Below are positions 8,692-15,836 of a stretch of 64,000 nt of DNA, piece by piece. Below the pieces are notes generated by a model. It searched no databases. It saw only the letters and a list, made by a program, of their open reading frames with translations, and was not told the DNA's origin. Within the stretch, counting starts at the first letter, position 1. Every line of letters starts with the position of its first letter. The translations under genes were made by a program, and so were the position numbers. The DNA comes from Alloiococcus otitis ATCC 51267 (lineage in GTDB: Bacteria; Bacillota; Bacilli; Lactobacillales; Carnobacteriaceae_A): positions 323,571 through 387,570 of the forward strand of contig NZ_JH992958.1 of assembly GCF_000315445.1 (NCBI RefSeq), read 5' to 3'.

Positions 8692-9392
8692 CCCTACTTG
8701 CAATTTCTGATATTATTGAGCAGCTTTTGCCCTACTCAAGTGAAATACCAGAACGTTTTGTCGAAACCACGATCGAGACCTTGTACATGACCTTGGTGAC
8801 CGCTGTGATTGCGGGGGCCTTGGGGATTATTTTAGGGGTGACTTTGACCGTGACCCACAAGGGCAATATCTTAGACAACCGCTATGTTTACAAGATCTTG
8901 GAGAATATTATCAATATCCTCCGGTCCATTCCTTTCATTATTATGCTGGCCTTGATCTACCCGGTCACCCGGGCCATTGTGGGGACCACCATTGGGACCA
9001 CAGCGGCCATTGTCCCCCTTGTGGTGGCCACTGTTCCTTTCTATGCCAAACAGGTGGAGTCCGCCCTCTTGGAAGTGGATGATGGGATTGTCGAAGCAGC
9101 TGAGGCTATGGGGACCAGTCCAGTTGGCATTATCTTCTCAGTCTACCTCAAGGAAGGCCTGCCCAGTCTCTTGCGGGTATCCTCTGTTACCATTGTCAGT
9201 TTGATTGGGACCACCACTATGGCCGGTGCTGTTGGTGGGGGCGGTTTAGGGGACCTAGCCATCACCCGGGGCTATAACCGTTTCCAACACGACGTTACCC
9301 TGGTTTCGACCTTGATTATTATGGCCTTTGTCTTTATTAGTCAAGGGATCGGCAACTATTTTGTCAACAAAACCAGTCATAAGAATAAGTAA
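8688..9392 (+). CDS. metI: Methionine ABC transporter permease MetI
   Basis: A 234-residue permease with about five transmembrane helices. The EAA loop [21 protein letters not shown] (around residues 130-150) contacts MetN, and [19 protein letters not shown] is the typical MetI motif. It overlaps metN by four bases (ATGA), so the two proteins are translationally coupled. MetI is a homodimer in the MetN2I2 complex and takes methionine (D and L) from the lipoprotein MetQ. Confidence 0.93.
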   Translation: MTLLAISDIIEQLLPYSSEIPERFVETTIETLYMTLVTAVIAGALGIILGVTLTVTHKGNILDNRYVYKILENIINILRSIPFIIMLALIYPVTRAIVGTTIGTTAAIVPLVVATVPFYAKQVESALLEVDDGIVEAAEAMGTSPVGIIFSVYLKEGLPSLLRVSSVTIVSLIGTTTMAGAVGGGGLGDLAITRGYNRFQHDVTLVSTLIIMAFVFISQGIGNYFVNKTSHKNK

Positions 9393-9424
9393 ATAAAATA
9401 CATTTGTATAAAGGAGAATGAGTT

Positions 9425-10252
9425 ATGTCATATAAAAAACTACTATTAACCCTTGTCAGTGCAGGAAGTTTATTTGCCCTATCCGGCTGTGGCAGCCAAG
9501 CAGATGAAGTGGTCCGTGTGGGCGTGATTGGAGAAGACCACGAGGACTGGGAATTCGTCCAAGACAAGGTGGCTGACCAGGGAATAGACTTGGAATTAGT
9601 AACATTTTCGGATTACTCCCAGCCCAACCGTGCCTTAGACGACGGGGATATCGACCTCAATGCCTTCCAGCACCGGATTTTCTTGGATAACTTTAATGAA
9701 GAATTCGGAACCAATATCGTCCCTATTGCCGATACAGCTATTGCCCCTTTAGGGATTTACTCGGAAGAAGTTCAAGATGTTTCAGAGATTGGTGAAGGGG
9801 CCGAAATTGCCATCCCTAACGATGTCACCAATGGGGGCCGGGCCTTGGTCTTGCTCCAGTCAGCCGGCCTTATCGAAGTGGATCCAGATGCGGGGATCCT
9901 GCCTTCAACAGATGATATCACAGACAACCCCTTGAACCTGGAAATCACCGAACTGGATGCCTCCCAAACAGCTCGTTCCATTGGGGATGTGACCGCAGCT
10001 GTTATCAACTCTGGTATTGCCGTGGATGCCGGTTACATCCCAGATGAAGATGCTGTTTTCTTAGAGCCCGTTGACGAAAATTCAGAACCTTATATCAACG
10101 TTATTGCAGCTAATGAAGGCGATGAAAGAGAATCCTTCGACATCATTGTGGATGCTTACCAGTCTGAAGATACCCTGGAAGTCATCAATGAGGCCAGTGA
10201 AGATTCCGTAATTGTCGTCTGGGCTGAAGATGGCTATGAATTTTCTGAATAA
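9425..10252 (+). CDS. metQ: Methionine-binding lipoprotein MetQ, copy 1
   Basis: A 275-residue NlpA/MetQ family lipoprotein. The signal peptide (MSYKKLLLTLVSAG) ends in lipobox LSGC with Cys about residue 22. The mature part starts with VVRVGVIGEDHEDWEFVQDKVADQG and keeps the DGDIDLNAFQH motif. It captures methionine outside the membrane and delivers it to MetNI. It is followed 31 bp later by a near-copy without signal peptide and then by a more divergent full copy. Mature-region differences between copies 1 and 3 (PIADTAIAPLGIYSEEV against PVGYTAISPTFVFAVEG) suggest they may differ in ligand (methionine, D-methionine, oxidised or dipeptide forms). Confidence 0.92.
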   Translation: MSYKKLLLTLVSAGSLFALSGCGSQADEVVRVGVIGEDHEDWEFVQDKVADQGIDLELVTFSDYSQPNRALDDGDIDLNAFQHRIFLDNFNEEFGTNIVPIADTAIAPLGIYSEEVQDVSEIGEGAEIAIPNDVTNGGRALVLLQSAGLIEVDPDAGILPSTDDITDNPLNLEITELDASQTARSIGDVTAAVINSGIAVDAGYIPDEDAVFLEPVDENSEPYINVIAANEGDERESFDIIVDAYQSEDTLEVINEASEDSVIVVWAEDGYEFSE

Positions 10253-10283
10253 GTCCTGTTTGTCAGGCAGGAGAGATAATGGG

Positions 10284-11021
10284 ATGAAAAAGAGTGTTAG
10301 GAGCTCTACTGATATCTGGGAGGAAGTCGCCGACAAGGTAGCGGACCAGGGAGTGGATTTGGGAGTTGTGACCTTTTCCGACTATGTCCAGCCCAACCGT
10401 GCCTTAGATGAGGGGGATATTGATCTCAATGCCTTCCAAACCCGAATTTTCTTGGATAGCTTCAATGAAGAATTTGGATCCAATATTGTCCCTATTGCCG
10501 ACACCGTCATTGCCCCCTTAGGGATTTACTCAGAAGAAGTCCAAGATGTTTCAGAGATTAGTGAGGGCGCTGAAATTGCCATTCCTAACGAGGTCTCCAA
10601 TGAAGGCCGGGCCTTGGTCTTGCTCCAGTCAGCCGGCCTTATCGAAGTAGACCCGGATGCGGGGATCTTGCCTACAACAGATGATATCACAGACAACCCC
10701 TTGAACCTGGAAATCACTCAACTGGATGCCTCCCAAACAGCTCGTTCCGTTGGGGACGTCACAGCTGCTGTTATCAATTCTGGCATGGTAGTGGATGCTG
10801 GCTATAAACCAAACGAAGATGCCATATTTTTAGAGCCCGTTGACGAAAATTCAGAACCCTATATCAACGTTATTGCAGCCGATGAAGGCGATGAAAGAGA
10901 ATCCTTCGACATCATTGTGGATGCCTACCAGTCCGAAGATACCTTGGAAGTCATCAATGAGGTCAGTGAGAACTCCGAAATTGTCGTCTGGGCTGAAGAA
11001 GGTTACGAGTTTTCTGAATAA
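10284..11021 (+). CDS. MetQ-like protein, copy 2, lacking signal peptide
   Basis: A 245-residue MetQ homologue opening MKKSVRSSTDIWEEVADK. It has no hydrophobic segment and no lipobox. The 5' end matches copy 3 (ATGAAAAAGA..., then GGGAGGAAGTCGCCGACAAGG) but lacks the roughly 95 bases encoding the signal peptide and lipobox: GGAGCTCTA joins directly to CTGATATCTGGG. After about residue 40 the sequence follows copy 1 almost codon for codon, so the gene is a mosaic of its neighbours. The frame stayed open after the deletion, but the product would remain in the cytoplasm and could not work as a transport receptor. It is either decaying or has a new cytoplasmic role. The ribosome binding site AGGAGA precedes ATG 10284. 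Confidence 0.8.
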   Translation: MKKSVRSSTDIWEEVADKVADQGVDLGVVTFSDYVQPNRALDEGDIDLNAFQTRIFLDSFNEEFGSNIVPIADTVIAPLGIYSEEVQDVSEISEGAEIAIPNEVSNEGRALVLLQSAGLIEVDPDAGILPTTDDITDNPLNLEITQLDASQTARSVGDVTAAVINSGMVVDAGYKPNEDAIFLEPVDENSEPYINVIAADEGDERESFDIIVDAYQSEDTLEVINEVSENSEIVVWAEEGYEFSE

Positions 11022-11052
11022 GTTAGGTTTGTTAGTAAAGGGAGATGGTGGA

Positions 11053-11913
11053 ATGAAAAAGAAAATATTGGGAGCTCTAGCAGCCTTGTCCTTGTTTTCG
11101 CTAGCGGGCTGCCAAAGTAGCCAGGCGGAAGAGCACTTGAAAATTGGTGTAGTGGGCGATGCCTCAGCTGACATCTGGGAGGAAGTCGCCGACAAGGTAG
11201 CGGACCAGGGGGTGGACTTGGAAGTTGTCACCTTTTCCGACTATGTCCAGCCTAACCGGGCCTTAGCTGATGGGGACATAGATTTAAATGCCTTCCAACA
11301 TTTGGCCTTCTTGAAGGAATACGTGGAAGATTCGGGAGATGACTTTGTCCCGGTGGGATATACCGCTATTTCGCCTACCTTTGTCTTTGCCGTCGAGGGC
11401 ATTGATAGTCCCGAAGACATTCCTGAGGGGGCTTCTGTTGCCATTCCCAACACGGTGACCAATGCTGAGCGGTCTTTCCTAGCCTTACAAGACCTGGGCC
11501 TCTTGGAATTGGACCCAGAGGCGGGGTCTGCCCCGACCGTCGATGATATTGAAGAGGTCAAGCATGGCCTGGAAATTGTGGAGTTAGACCCCCAACAAGT
11601 GGCCCGGGCCTTGGGAGATACAGACCTAGCCATTATCGGGTCCCAGCAGACTGTGGATGCCGATTATGACCCCCAAGACGCCATCTATAATGATGTAGAA
11701 GACAGCGACCGGGAAGTTGACCCGCTAAAGAAAAATGCCATTGTCACCCTAAGAGACCGGCAAGACGACCCAGCCATCTTAAAGGTGGTAGACGCCTACC
11801 AGAGTGATGACATTAGCCAACTAGTCGTTGATGTGACGGCCGATCTAGTAGCCTGGGAAGAAGGCGATGACCCCATTGGTGACTTTGACCGTGCCTTAGA
11901 GGAAGATCGGTAA
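11053..11913 (+). CDS. metQ: Methionine-binding lipoprotein MetQ, copy 3
   Basis: A 286-residue MetQ/NlpA lipoprotein with signal peptide MKKKILGALAALSLF, lipobox LAGC, and mature start HLKIGVVGDASADIWEEVADKVADQG. DGDIDLNAFQH is kept, but the ligand-facing middle part differs from copies 1 and 2 (FLKEYVEDSGDDFVPVGYTAISP, VARALGDTDLAIIGSQQ). The start at 11053 is set by GGGAG upstream and by the signal peptide; longer in-frame readings have neither. Last gene of the met operon, closed by a strong terminator. Confidence 0.9.
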   Translation: MKKKILGALAALSLFSLAGCQSSQAEEHLKIGVVGDASADIWEEVADKVADQGVDLEVVTFSDYVQPNRALADGDIDLNAFQHLAFLKEYVEDSGDDFVPVGYTAISPTFVFAVEGIDSPEDIPEGASVAIPNTVTNAERSFLALQDLGLLELDPEAGSAPTVDDIEEVKHGLEIVELDPQQVARALGDTDLAIIGSQQTVDADYDPQDAIYNDVEDSDREVDPLKKNAIVTLRDRQDDPAILKVVDAYQSDDISQLVVDVTADLVAWEEGDDPIGDFDRALEEDR

Positions 11914-11933
11914 ATTAAAATTATTCCTTAAAG

Positions 11934-11972
11934 CAAAACCTTCACCTGAAAAGGGTGGGGGTTTTGTTTTTT
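11934..11972 (+). terminator. Terminator of the metNIQ operon
   Basis: The hairpin CAAAACC..CACC / GGTG..GGTTTTG is followed by a run of Ts. Confidence 0.85.
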
Positions 11973-12144
11973 CAATGTTTATAGGTAAAGTAAGTTTCAG
12001 CTTATGAAAATGAGAAATGTTAATAAAATTAGTTAAATATTAATTAAATAAAAAAAACAATTAGATAACATTTTTGCTTAGTTCTTGTTTTATCTTTTCG
12101 TTGGTGGAATCATTATTATTGTGTAAAAAGGAGTGTATTAATCG

Positions 12145-13035
12145 ATGGCATTAAAAGTAGAAGGATTAAGCAAGCAATACCCTAAAAGTGACCATTTTGC
12201 CTTACAAGATGTGTCTTTTTCTATTGAGGACGGTGAAATAGTCGGTCTAGTTGGTCGCAACGGGTCAGGTAAAACGACCCTACTAAAAATTTTAACCAAG
12301 GCATTGCGACCAAGCCAAGGTAAAATTTATTATCAGGGGCAAGACTTATGGTCGCATGCCAACCAATTAAAAGATTTAGGAGTTTTGATCCGACCGGTTT
12401 TTTATGACCATCTTACCGTCCTAGAAAATTTAAAATTTTATTTGACCATTCACCAAGCAGAGGCCTACCAAGATAACATTGAACCAGTTCTTAAATTAGT
12501 GGACCTGTGGGATAACCGCCAAGATAAGCCTTCTACCTTTTCTTTTGGGATGGAGCAACGTCTTTCTTTAGCCATTTCACTCCTAACCGAGCCGAACTTT
12601 CTAGTTCTAGATGAACCTTTTGTTGGATTGGATCCGGATGGGGTTAGGCTCTTGATTCAGATCCTAAAAAAGGCTAGCCAAGTTAGGCAAACAACTATGA
12701 TTATTTCCAGCCACCAGCTAGCTGAACTAGAAGCCATTTGCCAACGCTTCTTGTTTATTGAACAGGGGCGTTTGGACGAAAAAGCAGCTAAAATTCAAGG
12801 AACTTATATCGTATTCCTCAACCATTCCATAAAGTTAACCGATCTTTTTGATAGTCAGCTTTTAGACTACCTCACCTATACAGAAGAAGGTAAAATCTTG
12901 CGGATTAACCAGACTATTGACCTGGGGGACTTAAATAAGGTGCTATTCGTTTTAGCTAAAAACAACCTGATCCAGTCCTTTAGCAGAGGCAGTAGTCTCA
13001 ACCAATATTTTGAAAGAGGGGAAGACCATGACTAA
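12145..13035 (+). CDS. ABC-2 type exporter ATPase
   Basis: A 296-residue ATPase. Walker A GRNGSGKTT is near residue 38, the family-typical variant signature FSFGMEQRLSLA near 135, Walker B LVLDEPFVGLDPDG near 155, and the switch His in SSHQLAE. The layout matches the BcrA/CcmA-like ATPases that drive small ABC-2 exporters for peptide antibiotics, bacteriocin immunity or lipids. The following gene, overlapping by 8 bp, is its permease. Base composition is visibly lower in GC than the neighbouring met and trpS genes, which suggests transfer. The AT-rich upstream gap probably contains the promoter. The substrate cannot be assigned. Confidence 0.85.
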   Translation: MALKVEGLSKQYPKSDHFALQDVSFSIEDGEIVGLVGRNGSGKTTLLKILTKALRPSQGKIYYQGQDLWSHANQLKDLGVLIRPVFYDHLTVLENLKFYLTIHQAEAYQDNIEPVLKLVDLWDNRQDKPSTFSFGMEQRLSLAISLLTEPNFLVLDEPFVGLDPDGVRLLIQILKKASQVRQTTMIISSHQLAELEAICQRFLFIEQGRLDEKAAKIQGTYIVFLNHSIKLTDLFDSQLLDYLTYTEEGKILRINQTIDLGDLNKVLFVLAKNNLIQSFSRGSSLNQYFERGEDHD

Positions 13036-13786
13036 TTTATACCGGGCCAATTTAAAACTAAGCTTGAAAAGAAAAGAGTCCTTTATTTTATGGGTTTTTG
13101 CCTTGCTACCCTTTATTCTTATCATTGTTGACTTATTTGACACTCAATTTATGCAACTTTCGGCACCTGCTAACTCACTGAGTTTCACAACCTTCTTGGA
13201 AGCTGTTATCAACGTTCAATACGAGACCTTTTTGCCTTTAGTAGCTCTTATTTACTTGGTTATTGTTACAGTTGGGGATGAAGTTAGGTCGGGCAAGCTT
13301 CTCTTATATAAAGATATCAACCGGGCGGAGATTATCTTTGCTAAGTTATTTTCCCTCTTAACAGTTTACGGTATTTACTTTGGTCTAACTGTTGTGACGA
13401 GCTTGTTGACTTATTACACTCACTTGGTCAACCAGCCATATACTTCTGGTCAATTTTTTCCAAGTGAAGGCCAGGAGTTCAAAAATAGTATTTTGATTGT
13501 TTTAGCAACCATAGCTATGTCTGTTATTTGTATCTTTTTGACAGCATTTTTATCCTTAAAATTTAATAAAGGACTCACCCTCTTGTTGGTCTCTATTGTT
13601 ATGTTATTTTCATTTGTTAGTTCAAAATTAACCTTAACGTCCTATATATTCCCTAATGCCTATCCGGAATTTTTCACCGGGTCTAATTTTTGGTTGGTCT
13701 TACTAGCCATTCTAGGCAACTTGGTAGGAATAAGTTTCATTCTGTCCTGGTGCAACCAGGCAAGTTTTAAGAAGATTGAATATTAA
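13028..13786 (+). CDS. ABC-2 type exporter permease
   Basis: A 252-residue membrane protein with about six hydrophobic segments (FILWVFALLPFILIIV, FLPLVALIYLVIVTVGDEV, and four more), typical of BcrB-like/ABC-2 permeases. GDEVRSGKLLLYKDINRAEIIFAKL is the short cytoplasmic stretch seen after helix 2 in this family. The start ATG 13028 lies in the end of the ATPase gene with GAGGGGAAG before it. It probably forms a heteromeric exporter with the gene upstream. Low-GC codon use as in its partner. Confidence 0.8.
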   Translation: MTNLYRANLKLSLKRKESFILWVFALLPFILIIVDLFDTQFMQLSAPANSLSFTTFLEAVINVQYETFLPLVALIYLVIVTVGDEVRSGKLLLYKDINRAEIIFAKLFSLLTVYGIYFGLTVVTSLLTYYTHLVNQPYTSGQFFPSEGQEFKNSILIVLATIAMSVICIFLTAFLSLKFNKGLTLLLVSIVMLFSFVSSKLTLTSYIFPNAYPEFFTGSNFWLVLLAILGNLVGISFILSWCNQASFKKIEY

Positions 13787-13794
13787 GTGTCAAC

Positions 13795-13823
13795 AAGCCC
13801 TTCCGCTGTAGGCGGGGCTTTTT
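13795..13823 (+). terminator. Terminator after the ABC-2 exporter
   Basis: AAGCCC / GGGCTT with an inner CCGC/GCGG stem, then TTTTTC. Confidence 0.75.
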
Positions 13824-13867
13824 CTTTTGCAGTAATGCTTACTGGTAGCTTCTAGTCTAGGGCCAGC

Positions 13868-13896
13868 TTTATTCGCCCGGGGATCTTGTGTATAAT
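13868..13896 (+). promoter_or_regulatory. Promoter of trpS
   Basis: TTTATT, a 17-nt spacer and a perfect TATAAT at 13891-13896, about 30 bp before trpS. Confidence 0.5.
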
Positions 13897-13928
13897 GGAA
13901 GGGACTTTAAATAGCAAGGAGACTTGTC

Positions 13929-14939
13929 ATGACTAATGTAATATTAACCGGAGACCGGCCAACAGGGAAACTTCACCTGGGCCACTTTGTAGGGTCCTTG
14001 CGTAATCGGGTCCGGATGCAGGCTGATCCAGACAATGACCTCTACATTATGGTGGCTGACCAGCAGGCCTTGACTGACAATGCCAGAAATCCCAAGAAAG
14101 TTCAGGATTCTATCTTGCAGGTGGCCTTGGATTATTTGGCAGTGGGGATTGACCCGGCCAAAACCACCCTCTTTATCCAGTCCCAAATCCCCCAATTGCC
14201 GGAATTAACCCTCTACTTCCTCAACTTGGTGACTACTTCAAGACTTAAGCGGAACCCGACAGTGAAGTCTGAAATCCAGCAGAAAGATTTTAAAAGCTCG
14301 ATTCCAGCCGGCTTTTTCATCTATCCGGTTAGCCAGGCTGCTGATATCGCTGCCTTCAAGGCCAGCCATGTTCCGGTTGGCGACGACCAAAAACCCATGA
14401 TCGAACAAACCCGAGAAATTGTCCGCGACTTTAATAGCACTTACCAAACAGATGTTTTGGTCGAACCCGATATTGTCCTTCCCCCTAAAGGCCAGGGTCG
14501 TTTGGTAGGGATTGACGGGTCAGGCAAGATGAGTAAGTCTTTGGGGAACGGGATTTACCTGTCTGATTCTGAAGATGAAATCCAAAAGAAAGTCATGTCC
14601 ATGTATACTGACCCAGACCACATCCATGTGGAAGACCCGGGCAAGGTTGAAGGCAATGTCGTTTTTACCTACCTGGATGTTTTTGCCCAAGACAAGGACA
14701 AAGTTCAAGACTTAAAAGACCACTACCGGGCTGGAGGTTTAGGGGATGTCAAGCTCAAACGATACCTTAATGAAGTCCTTCAAGCCCAGCTCAAACCCAT
14801 CCGGGACCGCCGGCAAGAATTGGAAGCTAACCTAGATTATGTCTACTCCATCCTCAAAGATGGGAGCCAGGCTGCAGAAAAAATTGCCAGCCAGACCCTA
14901 GACCAGGTTAAAGAGGCCATGGGGATTAATTATTTCTAA
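13929..14939 (+). CDS. trpS: Tryptophanyl-tRNA synthetase
   Basis: A 336-residue class I synthetase that charges tRNA-Trp. The HIGH-type motif is LHLGHFVGS (residues ~16-24) after TGDRPTGK, and the KMSKS loop is intact in [12 protein letters not shown] (near residue 200). The length is normal for the compact bacterial enzyme. [14 protein letters not shown] is a conserved family segment. No T-box is present in the short upstream region, unlike trpS of many Bacillales. Monocistronic, between terminators. Confidence 0.95.
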   Translation: MTNVILTGDRPTGKLHLGHFVGSLRNRVRMQADPDNDLYIMVADQQALTDNARNPKKVQDSILQVALDYLAVGIDPAKTTLFIQSQIPQLPELTLYFLNLVTTSRLKRNPTVKSEIQQKDFKSSIPAGFFIYPVSQAADIAAFKASHVPVGDDQKPMIEQTREIVRDFNSTYQTDVLVEPDIVLPPKGQGRLVGIDGSGKMSKSLGNGIYLSDSEDEIQKKVMSMYTDPDHIHVEDPGKVEGNVVFTYLDVFAQDKDKVQDLKDHYRAGGLGDVKLKRYLNEVLQAQLKPIRDRRQELEANLDYVYSILKDGSQAAEKIASQTLDQVKEAMGINYF

Positions 14940-15001
14940 ATTATACCAAATCTGCTATCCAATAAAATAACTTCTATATTTATACTTTTATTGAAAACAC
15001 T

Positions 15002-15028
15002 CCCATGGTTGTTATCATGGGCTTTTTT
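15002..15028 (+). terminator. Terminator of trpS
   Basis: CCCATG / CATGGG hairpin followed by CTTTTTT. Confidence 0.8.
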
Positions 15029-15037
15029 CTTAAACAG

Positions 15038-15084
15038 ACCCAAGATGTAGTGTTATATAATAATGATATATCCATATTTTGTGT
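15038..15084 (+). promoter_or_regulatory. nrdHIEF promoter with two NrdR boxes
   Basis: Box 1 ACCCAAGATGTAGTGT (15038-15053) and box 2 TATCCATATTTTGTGT (15069-15084) match the NrdR consensus ACACWATATWTWGTGT at about 13 and 12 of 16 positions. They are 31 bp apart (three helical turns), the standard NrdR layout. A perfect TATAAT -10 (15056-15061) lies between them. The ATP/dATP-sensing repressor NrdR would therefore block this promoter directly. nrdR itself is not in the window. Confidence 0.75.
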
Positions 15085-15226
15085 TTTTCACTTGTTTTCT
15101 TTTAAGCCTTTCGCTAAAATAGAGGATGTAAATAAAGACATCTCGACATCAAGTATGGCCAATTGCTTGGACTGACTGCCAATTGGTCCAACTTGAAAGA
15201 AGAGATTTAGCCTGGAGGAAATGAAG

Positions 15227-15454
15227 ATGAAAAAAATTGTTGTATACTCAAAACCCAATTGCATGCAATGCCAGTTTACCAAAAAATTCTTAGAAGACCG
15301 GGGCATTCCCTATGAAAGCAAGGATGTCCAGTCTAGCGACCAAGCCTTAAATGAAGTGAAAAATATGGGCTACACCTCTCTACCAGTGGTCTTGGCAGAT
15401 GGCTTGGGTTCTTTCAACGGCTTTAGACCCGACATGCTTAGCAAGTTGGCCTAA
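15227..15454 (+). CDS. nrdH: Glutaredoxin-like NrdH
   Basis: A 75-residue redoxin with the active site CMQC (in NCMQCQFTKKFLEDRGI) and the NrdH-type C-terminus SFNGFRPDMLSKL. It reduces the class Ib ribonucleotide reductase NrdE and is itself reduced by thioredoxin reductase. Start ATG 15227 is 8 nt after GGAGG; an ATG at 15221 is too near. First gene of nrdHIEF; nrdI follows one base after its stop. Confidence 0.92.
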   Translation: MKKIVVYSKPNCMQCQFTKKFLEDRGIPYESKDVQSSDQALNEVKNMGYTSLPVVLADGLGSFNGFRPDMLSKLA

Positions 15455-15455
15455 G

Positions 15456-15836
15456 ATGAAAGTTGTTTATTTCAGCATAACAGGTCAAACCCGTAAATTT
15501 GTCAACAAGCTGGACATGGATTTGCTGGAGGTGTCTCCGGCCGATCCTTTTATTTACCTAGATGAAGACTTTATTATCGTCACCCCCACCTACGATGCCC
15601 AGGTGACCGACTTCTGGTACGATTTTTTGGAAACAGGGGACAACAAGGCCCACTTCAAAGGAGTTGCTGGTGGCGGCAACCGGAATTTTAATGACTTGTT
15701 TATTTTTACTGCCAAGGACCTGGCTCGTGACTATGGGGTCCCCTTGATCCATGCCTTTGAATTCCAAGGCAGTGATTATGACGTTGAGACTTTAAAGAAA
15801 GAGGTGGAAGCACTTGACCACGTTAAAGACCGCTGA
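15456..15836 (+). CDS. nrdI: Flavodoxin-like NrdI
   Basis: A 126-residue flavodoxin-like protein: MKVVYFSITGQTRKFV (FMN phosphate loop), TPTYDAQVTDFW, GGGNRNFNDLF. NrdI supplies the superoxide or peroxide that oxidises the manganese centre of NrdF. It has little ribosome binding site of its own; the start follows the nrdH stop by one base, so coupling is likely. Its 3' end overlaps nrdE by 23 bases. Confidence 0.9.
   Translation: MKVVYFSITGQTRKFVNKLDMDLLEVSPADPFIYLDEDFIIVTPTYDAQVTDFWYDFLETGDNKAHFKGVAGGGNRNFNDLFIFTAKDLARDYGVPLIHAFEFQGSDYDVETLKKEVEALDHVKDR

Noticed and set aside
10212..10283. Longer N-terminus for the second metQ copy
   Set aside because: The upstream in-frame codons overlap the end of metQ copy 1 in another frame, lack a signal peptide, and ATG 10284 has its own ribosome binding site.
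12145..13035. Degenerate ABC signature (FSFGM instead of LSGGQ) as evidence of a broken ATPase
   Set aside because: Variants of the form S-x-G-M are normal in BcrA-like ABC-2 ATPases, and both Walker motifs are intact.
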